The notes: generated from the letters alone by a model not told the origin. A stretch of DNA of 13,067 nt from an uncultured Ignavibacteriales bacterium (GCA_903915485.1 CAIWTC010000410.1:1-13067), one strand, 5' to 3'. Positions 1 through 7,373 are shown, counted from the first letter of the stretch. Numbers and translations are program-made.

Positions 1-1
1 T

Positions 2-1375
2 GTTCAAGGCAATTTATCACTGAATAATGCAGACGGAATATTAACTTATTCCAGTGCTACTGCTACAAGTGTTTCGATTACATTAAATGGTACCTCTGAC
101 CAATCAATATCTGTCGCAAGCGCTGTAAATTTCCCAAAAGGAATACCGATTACAATTAATAAGGCTTCCGGAGGTGTAAACCTAAGTTCAGATTTATCTT
201 TGATAAGCCCTCTCACACTTACCAGCGGTTTGCTTAAACTTGGTAATTATAACTTGACACTCGGAACAGCAGCCACAATTTCGGGTACACCTTCTGCGAC
301 AAATATGATAGTAACCAATGGAACAGGTCAACTTAGAAAAACTGTTACAGCCAATGGTTCATTTGTATTCCCGTTAGGAGATGCAACCGGAACTGCCGAG
401 TATTCACCTGTAACACTTGCATATACTGCATCAGGATATTCTTCTGCTTATGTTGCTGCTAAAGTTATCAATGCTAAACATGGAAGCAATACTGCAAGCA
501 GTGACTTCCTGAACAGATACTGGTCGTTATCATCATCAGGTTTAACAGGCGGAAGTTATACTGTTACCGGAACATATAAGACTGCAGATGTCGACGGTAC
601 TGAGGCTAACTTATATACCGTTAAGTATGACGGAAGCACATGGACTCAATTAACTGCGGTTAATTCAGTTGCCCACACTATCAGTTCTTCCGGACTTTCA
701 TCGTTAGGTGATTTTACGGGTGCAGGCACAGGATTGTTCTCTGGTACAGTAACCATCACTTTAATCCCTGAAGGATATTACAGATCTGATGTTGATCCTC
801 TCCCTGTAAGCGATGTATTTACTGCTACATTAGCTAGTGCGACAGGTCCTGACTATGCAGATGTGGAAACAGTTAATGTTACTATCGATGCAAATACATA
901 TACAGGAACTGCAACATTTGCAACTGCAGCCACAGGCAGTTATTATCTTTATGTAAAAGGAATAGCCCTCATGGCAACATGGAGTGCTTCTCCAATATCT
1001 TTTGTAAAAGGTAGTAATGTAGATTACGATTTCACAACCGGTGTCGACAAAGCATACGCAATTCCGGGGTTCCCGTTTGATCCAATGATTCTTCAGGGAA
1101 CAAAATGGACAATATACTGCGGTGATGTTGACCAGGATGAGCTCATCGGAAATGTTGACTTAACAATGATTGATAACGATGCGTTTGTTACGCTTGAAGT
1201 TCACGGCGCAACAGACCTTGACGGTGATGCATTGGTAGGAAATGTGGATTTAACAATCTGCGACAACCACGCATTTTGGGTAGTTGAATCACAGACACCT
1301 CGCAAAGTAGGCGGTATGGCAAGTAAATATTTACATAAACCTGTCTTGACACGTAAAATTAATGAACAGAAATAA
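2..1375 (+). CDS. Secreted/surface protein with beta-repeat region and C-terminal dockerin-like calcium-binding repeats (5'-truncated)
   Basis: The frame is open from the window edge, so the gene starts upstream; the TTG at 200 lies inside it and is not a credible start. About 457 residues are visible, numbered here from position 2. Residues 1-240 are rich in S, T, G, N and V with short beta-strand patterns (LTSGLLKLGNYNLTLG) like the repetitive surface regions of T9SS-type exported proteins. About 243-370 is an Ig-like segment starting SGTVTITLIPEGYY. At the C-terminus are two dockerin/EF-hand-like loops with the D-x-D-x-D-x6-D pattern: D375, D377, D379, D386 and D405, D407, D409, D416, each followed by LTxxDNxA. 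No YPNPF sorting domain follows; the protein ends in a short basic tail. Inference: an exported, Ca2+-stabilised structural or adhesive protein. The missing N-terminus could hold a catalytic domain, so activity cannot be called. Confidence 0.85.
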   Translation, partial: VQGNLSLNNADGILTYSSATATSVSITLNGTSDQSISVASAVNFPKGIPITINKASGGVNLSSDLSLISPLTLTSGLLKLGNYNLTLGTAATISGTPSATNMIVTNGTGQLRKTVTANGSFVFPLGDATGTAEYSPVTLAYTASGYSSAYVAAKVINAKHGSNTASSDFLNRYWSLSSSGLTGGSYTVTGTYKTADVDGTEANLYTVKYDGSTWTQLTAVNSVAHTISSSGLSSLGDFTGAGTGLFSGTVTITLIPEGYYRSDVDPLPVSDVFTATLASATGPDYADVETVNVTIDANTYTGTATFATAATGSYYLYVKGIALMATWSASPISFVKGSNVDYDFTTGVDKAYAIPGFPFDPMILQGTKWTIYCGDVDQDELIGNVDLTMIDNDAFVTLEVHGATDLDGDALVGNVDLTICDNHAFWVVESQTPRKVGGMASKYLHKPVLTRKINEQK

Positions 1376-1395
1376 TCTGTTCTCAAAATAAATTC

Positions 1396-1430
1396 AGGCC
1401 GGCTAATTATGGTGCCGGCCTATATATATA
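1396..1430 (+). terminator. Probable intrinsic terminator after the dockerin-like gene
   Basis: A perfect 8-bp GC-rich stem (AGGCCGGC at 1396-1403 pairing with GCCGGCCT at 1414-1421) encloses a 10-nt loop, 20 nt after the stop codon. The tail is an alternating TA run and not a U-tract, so termination may be leaky or the hairpin may mainly protect the 3' end. Its place between two same-strand genes supports a transcript boundary. Confidence 0.6.
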
Positions 1431-1481
1431 ACTATAACAATTTAAGTTTATTAAATCACAACAAAATAAAAACTAATTCAT

Positions 1482-1487
1482 GGAAAG
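1482..1487 (+). promoter_or_regulatory. Purine-rich ribosome-binding site that favours the start at 1495
   Basis: GGAAAG lies 7 nt before the ATG at 1495. The earlier in-frame ATGs at 1480 and 1489 have no purine-rich site before them (upstream is A/T-rich without GG). Starting at 1495 also gives a classical signal peptide beginning MKKMLLTSLL. The AAGGA site before the gene at 7504 has the same 7-nt spacing. Confidence 0.5.
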
Positions 1488-1494
1488 TATGTAT

Positions 1495-3315
1495 ATGAAA
1501 AAAATGTTATTAACTAGTCTTTTGTTAGGACTAATAATAATCGTAAACACACAGTCTGTTTTTGCAACTGCAAGCGGCAGAACTGGCGCAACCCGGCTAA
1601 ATGGTTCGGGGTGTACTTGTCACTCGGGGTCCACAAGTAGTGGAGTTACATGGGTGATTGCAGGTCCGTCGGTTCTTCAAGCAGGTGCAACAGGAACTTA
1701 TACCGCAAAAATCACATCGACTTCAGCTTTATCGGGTGTAGGCGTTGATATTGCGGCGTCAGCGGGTACCTTACTAAATGCTGATGCTAACCTAAAAGTA
1801 TCAGGTGGTGAATTGACGCATCCAAGCGCCAAGTCAGGAACCGGCACTTATACTTTTAATTTTAAGTATACTGCTCCGGCAACTACCGGACCTCAAACGC
1901 TTTATGCAACAGGATGCCGTTCATACGGCGGGGGATGGAATAATGCACCTGATTTCCCAGTTACTGTAACTCCCGCATCAACAGTTCCTGAAATAACTTT
2001 ATCAGCAACAGCAATTGCTTTCGGTAATGTTGTTCAAAACACAACTGCGCAGAAACTGTTGACAATCACCAATTCAGGCGGTGCCAATTTAGTAATCTCC
2101 AGCATTGAGTCATCAAATGCTGTGTTTTTTGTAGCTCCGGTTTCTAATCTTTCAATTGCTCCAGGATTATCGAGCACTATTACAATCAACTATAATCCGG
2201 TTGATTTAACAGCGGCTTCAGGTAACTTGACAATTAATCATAATGCTACAAGCACAGCCTCTCCTTCGGTAATTGCTATTACCGGTATGGGAGTTATTCC
2301 TTCACCTTATGCAACCTTGTTATGGGAAGAGAACTTTGACTATCCGCTTGCAGATACAGTCAATGGAAAATATAACGGATGGGCATCATTCAGCGGCACA
2401 GGTCAATGGGCTTCAAGAATTGTCAGCGGCCTAAGCTATTCCGGCTACCCTAATTCGGCCGTTGGAAACGCAATTGATATTAAGAACACCGGTGAAGATA
2501 TTGCTAAAAAAGTTGTAACTCCCGGTGATTCAATCATAACCGGTTCCGGCTATGTTTCATTCCTTGTTCGTGTAGACACAGCCAACACAGGTGACTATTT
2601 CTTATTCTTAGGTCAGTATGCACTTACAAGTACATCAGCTCAGCGCAGCAGAATTTATGTAAAAGCAGGTGTTGCACCTAACACGATAGCTTTCGGTGTT
2701 TTCAAAGGAAGCAGCACAACTCTTACCGCTCCTGTTTATACAAGTGAATCATATTCACTCGGAACAACTTATCATATCGTTATGAAATATAACATTGTTA
2801 CCGGCACAACCAATGATTTTTGTAATCTATGGGTAAACCCTTCATTAGATGGTACTGAACCTACGCCTACTATCACAGACAATTCAGACGCAACAGTTTC
2901 TGATTTGACAAGTATCGGCTCCCTCTGCCTGAGACAGGGAACAGTAACCGCCAGACAAAGCGTTATCGTTGACGGTATCCGTCTTGCAAAAGATTGGAAC
3001 AGTGCTATCGGTATTGTTACGGCCGTAAAGGATGCAAAGAATTCTAAAGCAGATGGTTTTGAACTTTCACAGAACTATCCTAATCCTTTCAATCCAAGCA
3101 CAATGATTAGCTATAACTTGGCTAAAGAAGGATTTGTCTCCTTGAAGGTTTATGATGTTTTAGGAAATGAAGTAAACACCTTGGTCAGCAAACAACAGAC
3201 TGCAGGTCAATACAATGTGAAATTTGACGCAAGCAGACTAAACTCCGGCGTTTATTTCTATACTTTGACTTCAGGAAATTCAAGCTTGACGAAGAAATTG
3301 ATGTTGATGAAATAG
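1495..3315 (+). CDS. T9SS-sorted exported protein with choice-of-anchor-V/Reeler-like CxCH domain, ASH domain and lectin-like domain
   Basis: 606 residues from the ATG at 1495; in-frame ATGs at 1480 and 1489 are alternatives. Residues 1-24 are a Sec signal peptide (KK, then a hydrophobic stretch ending SVFA). The mature N-terminus has GRTG (28-31) and then GCTCHSG with C40, C42 and H43, resembling the choice-of-anchor-V/Reeler-like family, which usually carries a CxxCH-like motif. Here the spacing is CxCH. About 165-267 is an ASH/choice-of-anchor-D immunoglobulin-like domain (ITLSATAIAFGNV, then TLTITNSGG-like text). About 275-500 looks like a concanavalin/LamG-type jelly roll beginning LLWEENFDYP. 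About 523-606 is a T9SS type A sorting domain with YPNPF (528-532), VYDVLGNEV, SGVYFYTL and a KKLMLMK terminus. The likely fate is export by Sec, then T9SS transport to the cell surface. The partner or ligand is unknown; no catalytic residues are recognisable. Confidence 0.88.
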   Translation: MKKMLLTSLLLGLIIIVNTQSVFATASGRTGATRLNGSGCTCHSGSTSSGVTWVIAGPSVLQAGATGTYTAKITSTSALSGVGVDIAASAGTLLNADANLKVSGGELTHPSAKSGTGTYTFNFKYTAPATTGPQTLYATGCRSYGGGWNNAPDFPVTVTPASTVPEITLSATAIAFGNVVQNTTAQKLLTITNSGGANLVISSIESSNAVFFVAPVSNLSIAPGLSSTITINYNPVDLTAASGNLTINHNATSTASPSVIAITGMGVIPSPYATLLWEENFDYPLADTVNGKYNGWASFSGTGQWASRIVSGLSYSGYPNSAVGNAIDIKNTGEDIAKKVVTPGDSIITGSGYVSFLVRVDTANTGDYFLFLGQYALTSTSAQRSRIYVKAGVAPNTIAFGVFKGSSTTLTAPVYTSESYSLGTTYHIVMKYNIVTGTTNDFCNLWVNPSLDGTEPTPTITDNSDATVSDLTSIGSLCLRQGTVTARQSVIVDGIRLAKDWNSAIGIVTAVKDAKNSKADGFELSQNYPNPFNPSTMISYNLAKEGFVSLKVYDVLGNEVNTLVSKQQTAGQYNVKFDASRLNSGVYFYTLTSGNSSLTKKLMLMK

Positions 3316-3506
3316 TCTGAACTATGATTCGCATGATTTGTGTGATTAATGTGATTATTTAGCGCACATTTCTAGAATCTCCATTATTAAATAAATATGG
3401 AAAATCACCTATGATTCGCATGATTCTTGTGATTTGTGTGATTATTGAGCGCGCACACTTCTAGAATCACCGTAAACATATAAATCACGGAAATCACAGT
3501 TCAGAC
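3315..3506. repeat. Double palindromic intergenic element with TGATT at an exact 9-nt period
   Basis: Two copies, offset by 87 nt, each have four TGATT motifs spaced exactly 9 nt apart (starts 3325, 3334, 3343, 3352 and 3412, 3421, 3430, 3439), a spacer with GCGCACA..TTCTAGAAT, and a right arm of AATCA-like motifs in the same 9-nt register (starts 3465, 3474, 3483, 3492 in copy 2; decayed in copy 1). The whole block is bounded by a perfect 9-bp inverted repeat, GTCTGAACT (3315-3323) and AGTTCAGAC (3498-3506). The left end coincides with the last base of the stop codon. A related single copy follows the gene ending at 12423. Confidence 0.85.
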
Positions 3507-3544
3507 AATTTAAATAAAGTGCATTAGCGTGTATTTATTATACT

Positions 3545-3577
3545 GTGCCAAAACTTAGTTTTGGCACTATTTATTTT
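3545..3577 (+). terminator. Intrinsic terminator downstream of the CxCH/T9SS gene and its palindromic element
   Basis: A perfect 10-bp stem, GTGCCAAAAC (3545-3554) with GTTTTGGCAC (3558-3567), closes on a 3-nt loop and is followed by TATTTATTTT. The A-rich side before the loop and T-rich tail fit a Rho-independent terminator. It lies about 230 nt after the stop codon, so the 3' UTR would include the whole TGATT element. Confidence 0.75.
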
Positions 3578-3708
3578 GGCTAAAACCTATGTCCTAGCTA
3601 ATGAATATCTTACGAATTAATGAACTCTATTTCTTCCAATCCTAATTAAGTTTTATTATTTTAGGAATAAGTAAAATATAATTTATCAATTTCAGGTATA
3701 GTATATAA
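3568..3708. other. AT-rich leader of the glycosyltransferase pair, no clear promoter
   Basis: Together with the repeat and terminator before it, this completes a 393-nt gap without an ORF. I find no TAnnTTTG box and no convincing sigma-70-type pair, although transcription of the next genes presumably starts here because a strong hairpin ends the preceding unit. An AGG at 3694-3696 is the only purine-rich site close to the TTG at 3709, and its 12-nt spacing is poor. Confidence 0.4.
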
Positions 3709-5469
3709 TTGAATCCTCAGCAAGTGAATATTGAAACGGACCCAAGTTTGGGAGTTGGGCGAAAATCTGCTTCAGAGATATTTGAGATGCTCTTAAATTC
3801 TCGCTGGGTATATATAATGCTCATCATTCCTGCTGTTCTGTTGTATTCCCGCACGCTTGGATATGGGTTTGTAAATTTTGATGACAACTTAGTCATTCTA
3901 AATAGGGAAAGTTCGGGGAGTTACTTTCAAGATATCCTGTCAGCATTTAATTCTGTTTACCTTTCTTTTTATTACCGTCCGTTAATTTCAGTTTCAATAA
4001 TTACAGATTGTCTTTTGGGAGGTAATGCACCTTGGATTTATCATTTTACAAATTTGTGTATTCATCTGTGTGTTGTTGGACTTTTATTTTACACTCTTTC
4101 AAATCTTAAATTCACAAAACATACTGCGTTTATTGTAAGTATAATTTTCTCAATTCATCCGCTAACGGTGCAGGCAGAGTCATGGATATTAGGGCGTAAT
4201 GATTTGATGGTGGCACTATTTGTTTTGCTGTCATTTAATTTATTCATCAAGTTATTAGAAAATGGAAAACTATTGACATTGCTTTTCCACTTGATAACTT
4301 TATTATTTGCACTGCTATCAAAAGAGAACGCTATCGGGATAGTTGTTGTTGCGCTTATTTATTTCCGGTATGAAAAAAAACTTCCGCTTAAATCTGTAAA
4401 ATCAATTCAGATTTATACGGGATGGTTCATTGTTCTTGCCTCGTGGGTAATTATTCGCACGGTTGTGTTAGGTGCCGCTATAAAAAGTGAAAACCCTTTA
4501 ACGGCATTTATATTTAATTTACCCCTTCTGCTTAATGTTCCCGCAAAAATTATTTTTCCGGTACAACTTTCTCCTTATGGCGTTTATAATTTATTCTTAT
4601 CAATGATGGGACTGGCATGTATCATCGCCGGACTATTAGTCATGTATATTAAAAAACTAAAACTAATTCCGGTGGTAATTGTTGGTGCGCTTTGGTTTCT
4701 GGTTTTTTTAGTACCGTCTATGTTTTTTAGAATTGATGCTTACCAACATAAGTTTGATTACCTTGAATGCAGAACTTATCTTCCACTAATTGGTTTCTCC
4801 ATACTCTTATCTGCGGCAATAGAAAGGAGTAAACTAATTGAAAATAATAAATTAATCCTTGGGTCAATATTTATTTCAGCGGTAATTATTTATTCCGGCC
4901 TTTCCAACTCATATATACCTATTTACAGTAATCCTATAACACATTGGGGAGCGGTAACTGATAAATTCCCGGAGAGAGCAGATGGTTATGGGCAGATTGC
5001 GTGGACAAAATTTATGGAAGGGGATTATAAAACATCCATCCAATATTATCAAAAAGCAATTGCTCTTTTCCATGACAATGCCGACTATCATTTGAATTTA
5101 AGTCTGGCTTACCACCAACTCGGATATGAGGACGAGGCAGTGAAATCAATAATGCAGAATATTAAGTTGAAACCCCGTAATCCTGCAAGTTATATTAACT
5201 TGGGAGTAATAGCCTTTGCTCGTAACGATACCGCTATGGCAATTAACTATTGGAGAACTGCATTGGCTTTTGATTCAACACAATTGCCGGCAATGACTTC
5301 ATTAGCTGAGTCGTACTGTGATAAGAACAATTTGGACTCCGCATTGTATTACGCAAATAAAATAATCTCCCGGGGCGGGACAGTAAGTGAAGCAGTGATT
5401 GAAAAGATTGCAGAATTGAAGAATGAAAGAAAAATATTACAGGTCCATGATGAAAAAAAAGAATTATAA
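3709..5469 (+). CDS. TMTC/DUF1736-like GT-C glycosyltransferase with C-terminal TPRs (first of a tandem pair)
   Basis: 586 residues in two parts. The first ~410 are strongly hydrophobic, with about 10-12 membrane segments starting near residue 33. The last ~160 (425-580) are TPR helices (YYQKAIALFHDNADYHLNL, LKPRNPASYINLG). Features matching TMTC/DUF1736-type GT-C enzymes are FVNFDDN in the first loop after TM1 (acidic pair D58-D59, where GT-C folds place their metal/donor-binding acids), YYRPL (88-92), IYHFTNL (110-116), HPLTVQAESWILGRND (150-165), LLSKEN (202-207) and a DUF1736-like FPVQLSPYGVYN (~281-292). Family knowledge suggests transfer of a sugar from a polyprenyl-phosphate donor to an exported acceptor at the outer face of the inner membrane; the acceptor here is unknown. 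The start is uncertain: TTG at 3709 directly follows an in-frame stop, while GTG 3724 and ATG 3787 are alternatives, the latter leaving almost no residues before TM1. It overlaps the next gene. Confidence 0.85.
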   Translation: MNPQQVNIETDPSLGVGRKSASEIFEMLLNSRWVYIMLIIPAVLLYSRTLGYGFVNFDDNLVILNRESSGSYFQDILSAFNSVYLSFYYRPLISVSIITDCLLGGNAPWIYHFTNLCIHLCVVGLLFYTLSNLKFTKHTAFIVSIIFSIHPLTVQAESWILGRNDLMVALFVLLSFNLFIKLLENGKLLTLLFHLITLLFALLSKENAIGIVVVALIYFRYEKKLPLKSVKSIQIYTGWFIVLASWVIIRTVVLGAAIKSENPLTAFIFNLPLLLNVPAKIIFPVQLSPYGVYNLFLSMMGLACIIAGLLVMYIKKLKLIPVVIVGALWFLVFLVPSMFFRIDAYQHKFDYLECRTYLPLIGFSILLSAAIERSKLIENNKLILGSIFISAVIIYSGLSNSYIPIYSNPITHWGAVTDKFPERADGYGQIAWTKFMEGDYKTSIQYYQKAIALFHDNADYHLNLSLAYHQLGYEDEAVKSIMQNIKLKPRNPASYINLGVIAFARNDTAMAINYWRTALAFDSTQLPAMTSLAESYCDKNNLDSALYYANKIISRGGTVSEAVIEKIAELKNERKILQVHDEKKEL

Positions 5470-7168
5470 AAAAGCAGAAGTATCTATCCCAGTCGAGGAT
5501 AGGGGCTTTCAATTGCCTAAAATAAATTTCGATTCAAGCTGGTTCTATATTTTGCTGATAGTTGCTGCAGGAACACTTCTGTACTTTAAGGCTTTTAGTT
5601 ACAACTTTGTTGATTATGATGAAGGGTTGATGATTCAAAGAATTAACTCACCTGAGGCACTGCTGACAAAAGCGGTTAATTCCTTTAAGATGCCTTACCT
5701 TGAAACATATTATCGCCCGGTTATAAATATATCATTGATGATTGACTATGCTGCGGGACAGATGCGGCCGCTGATTTATCATGTTACAAATGTCGTCACT
5801 CATCTGATTAATGCATCACTGTTATTTCTTATACTGATAGAATTCAATGCCTCACGAAAAAGCAGTTTTCTGCTAAGCCTATTCTTTATGGTTCACCCAC
5901 TTTGCACGCAGGCGGTGGTTTGGATGCCTGGCAGGAACGATTCCATTCTTGCGCTTTTTACTTTGTCGGGAACTTTGATGTTTTTGAAATATTTAAAAAG
6001 CTTAAATATTAAATATTTTATGCTTTATATAGTATTTTTTAGCATGAGTTTGCTAAGTAAAGAGACTGCCTTAATAATACCTTTTATACTATCAATTTAC
6101 ATTTGGCTGAAGAGGGAAGAACTGAATGCAAAAAAGACATTTATTCTCTTTCTTCCGGTTTGGATAGTTTTGAGCATCGGCTACCTTTTCGCCAGAAATG
6201 CCGTACTATCGTCGATGCACAAAGATCAATTTTCGCTAACTTGGGACTCTTTCCTTACAAATTTGGCATCAATACCGGAAATTATCGGGAAAATTGTGCT
6301 GCCGCTAAAGTTTTCACCTTATATACTTGTCAGTACGGAAATGACACTGTTCGGGTACTTAATTATTTTTTCTGTAATTAGTTGTTTAATTTATTTCAGA
6401 AAGAAAGTCACCCGGAATATAATTTTCGGAATTCTGTGGATTTTTCTTTTCATTTTGCCATTTTTACTTATTCCAAACTATAAGACACCTAATCACAATA
6501 GTTACATCGAGAGCCGTTTTTATATTCCGCTTATAGGGTTGACATTTCTGTTAATACATTTTGCTGAGTTACTAAGTTCGAAGCACAAAGCTTGGGCAAA
6601 AATAATATTACTATTTTTAATCTTAATCCCGGCGATTATTTCTTTTAATTATTCGACAGTGTTTTCAAATCCAATGAACCATTGGTCGTATGCTTCTGCG
6701 AAGAATTCGTCGGATGGATATACCAAGTGGAAGTTAGGGCAGGACTATTTGAAGACTTACAGAGATGTTAACTCGGCAGAAAGGGAATACTTGACGGCAG
6801 TGAATTGTGAACCTGACAATGCAGTTTATCATAGCGAACTTGGGATAGCTTATGGCTTAAATCGTAAAATAGATTTAGCAGAGAAAGAATTGCTTAGAGC
6901 AATTGAGTTGAACGATAAAATGTATGATGCCTATGCCAGTTTAGGGTTTTTATATTTCCAGACGGAAGATTATGATAAAGCAGAAAAATATTGGCTTCTG
7001 TCAATTCAGAAAAATGAGAATTTTCTGGAACCATATATAAACCTCATTGATTTATATATAACTCAGACTAGGGATGAAGAGGCTAAGAATTTGGGGGCAG
7101 TTCTTAATTCAAAAGGCCAAAAAATGGATTTTGAGCAAAGGAAGACATATCTAAAAAATAACAGATAG
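5423..7168 (+). CDS. TMTC/DUF1736-like GT-C glycosyltransferase with C-terminal TPRs (second of a tandem pair)
   Basis: 581 residues, clearly paralogous to the preceding gene along its whole length. Shared landmarks are FVDYDEG (62-68, acidic pair D66-E67), ETYYRPVINISLMIDY, IYHVTNVVTHL, HPLCTQAVVWMPGRND (to D173), LLSKET (to T215), a DUF1736-like LPLKFSPYILV, and the S-N-P-x-x-H-W sequence that precedes the TPR region (431 onward). About 10-12 membrane segments are expected, with TPRs after the last one. The ORF overlaps the previous gene by 47 nt, implying translational coupling. ATG 5450 (CAGG 6 nt before it, 20-nt overlap) is as credible a start as ATG 5423 and gives an N-terminus of similar length to the paralogue. 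The acidic pair is D-E here and D-D in the partner, so donor or acceptor specificity may differ. A role in glycosylating the neighbouring exported proteins is inference only. Confidence 0.85.
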   Translation: MKEKYYRSMMKKKNYKKAEVSIPVEDRGFQLPKINFDSSWFYILLIVAAGTLLYFKAFSYNFVDYDEGLMIQRINSPEALLTKAVNSFKMPYLETYYRPVINISLMIDYAAGQMRPLIYHVTNVVTHLINASLLFLILIEFNASRKSSFLLSLFFMVHPLCTQAVVWMPGRNDSILALFTLSGTLMFLKYLKSLNIKYFMLYIVFFSMSLLSKETALIIPFILSIYIWLKREELNAKKTFILFLPVWIVLSIGYLFARNAVLSSMHKDQFSLTWDSFLTNLASIPEIIGKIVLPLKFSPYILVSTEMTLFGYLIIFSVISCLIYFRKKVTRNIIFGILWIFLFILPFLLIPNYKTPNHNSYIESRFYIPLIGLTFLLIHFAELLSSKHKAWAKIILLFLILIPAIISFNYSTVFSNPMNHWSYASAKNSSDGYTKWKLGQDYLKTYRDVNSAEREYLTAVNCEPDNAVYHSELGIAYGLNRKIDLAEKELLRAIELNDKMYDAYASLGFLYFQTEDYDKAEKYWLLSIQKNENFLEPYINLIDLYITQTRDEEAKNLGAVLNSKGQKMDFEQRKTYLKNNR

Positions 7169-7254
7169 AAAACACTATTATTTAAAGGAAATCGAAAAAT
7201 AATTGCAAAAATATTAAATAAAATGACTCAGATACCCAATCTCACGATAATTAC

Positions 7255-7281
7255 ATAAGGCCTTATATAATAAGAGCTTAT
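7255..7281. promoter_or_regulatory. Tandem dyad-symmetric sites, possible operator
   Basis: ATAAGGCCTTAT (7255-7266) is a perfect 12-bp palindrome. ATAAGAGCTTAT (7270-7281) is the same sequence with two central changes, keeping the ATAAG/CTTAT arms. The centres are 15 bp apart. Paired near-identical dyads 60-90 bp upstream of a promoter candidate are what a dimeric regulator's binding sites would look like, but no regulator gene is in the window. Confidence 0.3.
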
Positions 7282-7296
7282 AGTCTACTCGCCTAT

Positions 7297-7338
7297 GTTA
7301 ATTAACCTGCCCTTAACCGTGTTTAACTGTGTTTAACT
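7297..7338 (+). promoter_or_regulatory. Helically phased TTAAC sites upstream of the promoter candidate
   Basis: TTAAC starts at 7302, 7313, 7323 and 7333, i.e. spacings of 11, 10 and 10 bp, one helical turn each. The last two lie in an exact 10-bp tandem repeat, GTGTTTAACT (7319-7328 and 7329-7338). The first lies in the palindrome GTTAATTAAC (7297-7306). The block ends 4 bp before the TTTG at 7343, the position of an activator site or UP-like element. Function is inferred from geometry. Confidence 0.4.
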
Positions 7339-7342
7339 TTAC

Positions 7343-7373
7343 TTTGAGTATATAGTGTTTTATTTTAGCTTTG
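7343..7373 (+). promoter_or_regulatory. Bacteroidota-type promoter candidate for the giant surface-protein gene
   Basis: TTTG (7343-7346), a 19-bp spacer and TAGCTTTG (7366-7373) match the -33 TTTG and -7 TAnnTTTG pattern described for Bacteroidota housekeeping promoters. Transcription would start near 7380, giving a leader of about 125 nt before the ATG at 7504. This is the only clear match I found upstream of any gene in the window. Confidence 0.5.

Noticed and set aside
200..202. TTG as the start of the first gene
   Set aside because: The frame remains open with the same S/T/N/G-rich character all the way to the window edge, and no ribosome-binding site precedes 200.
1612..1623. c-type cytochrome haem site in the CxCH protein
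   Set aside because: Standard haem attachment needs CxxCH, and there is no distal ligand pattern or cytochrome fold; the rest is beta-sandwich domains.
3321..3500. CRISPR-like array
   Set aside because: The repeated core is only 5 nt in a 9-nt period and is palindromic as a block; there are no 23-40-nt repeats with unique spacers and no cas genes.
6103..6381. 92-codon + strand ORF inside the second glycosyltransferase
   Set aside because: Out-of-frame overlap with a well-supported membrane protein, mixed composition, no start signal.
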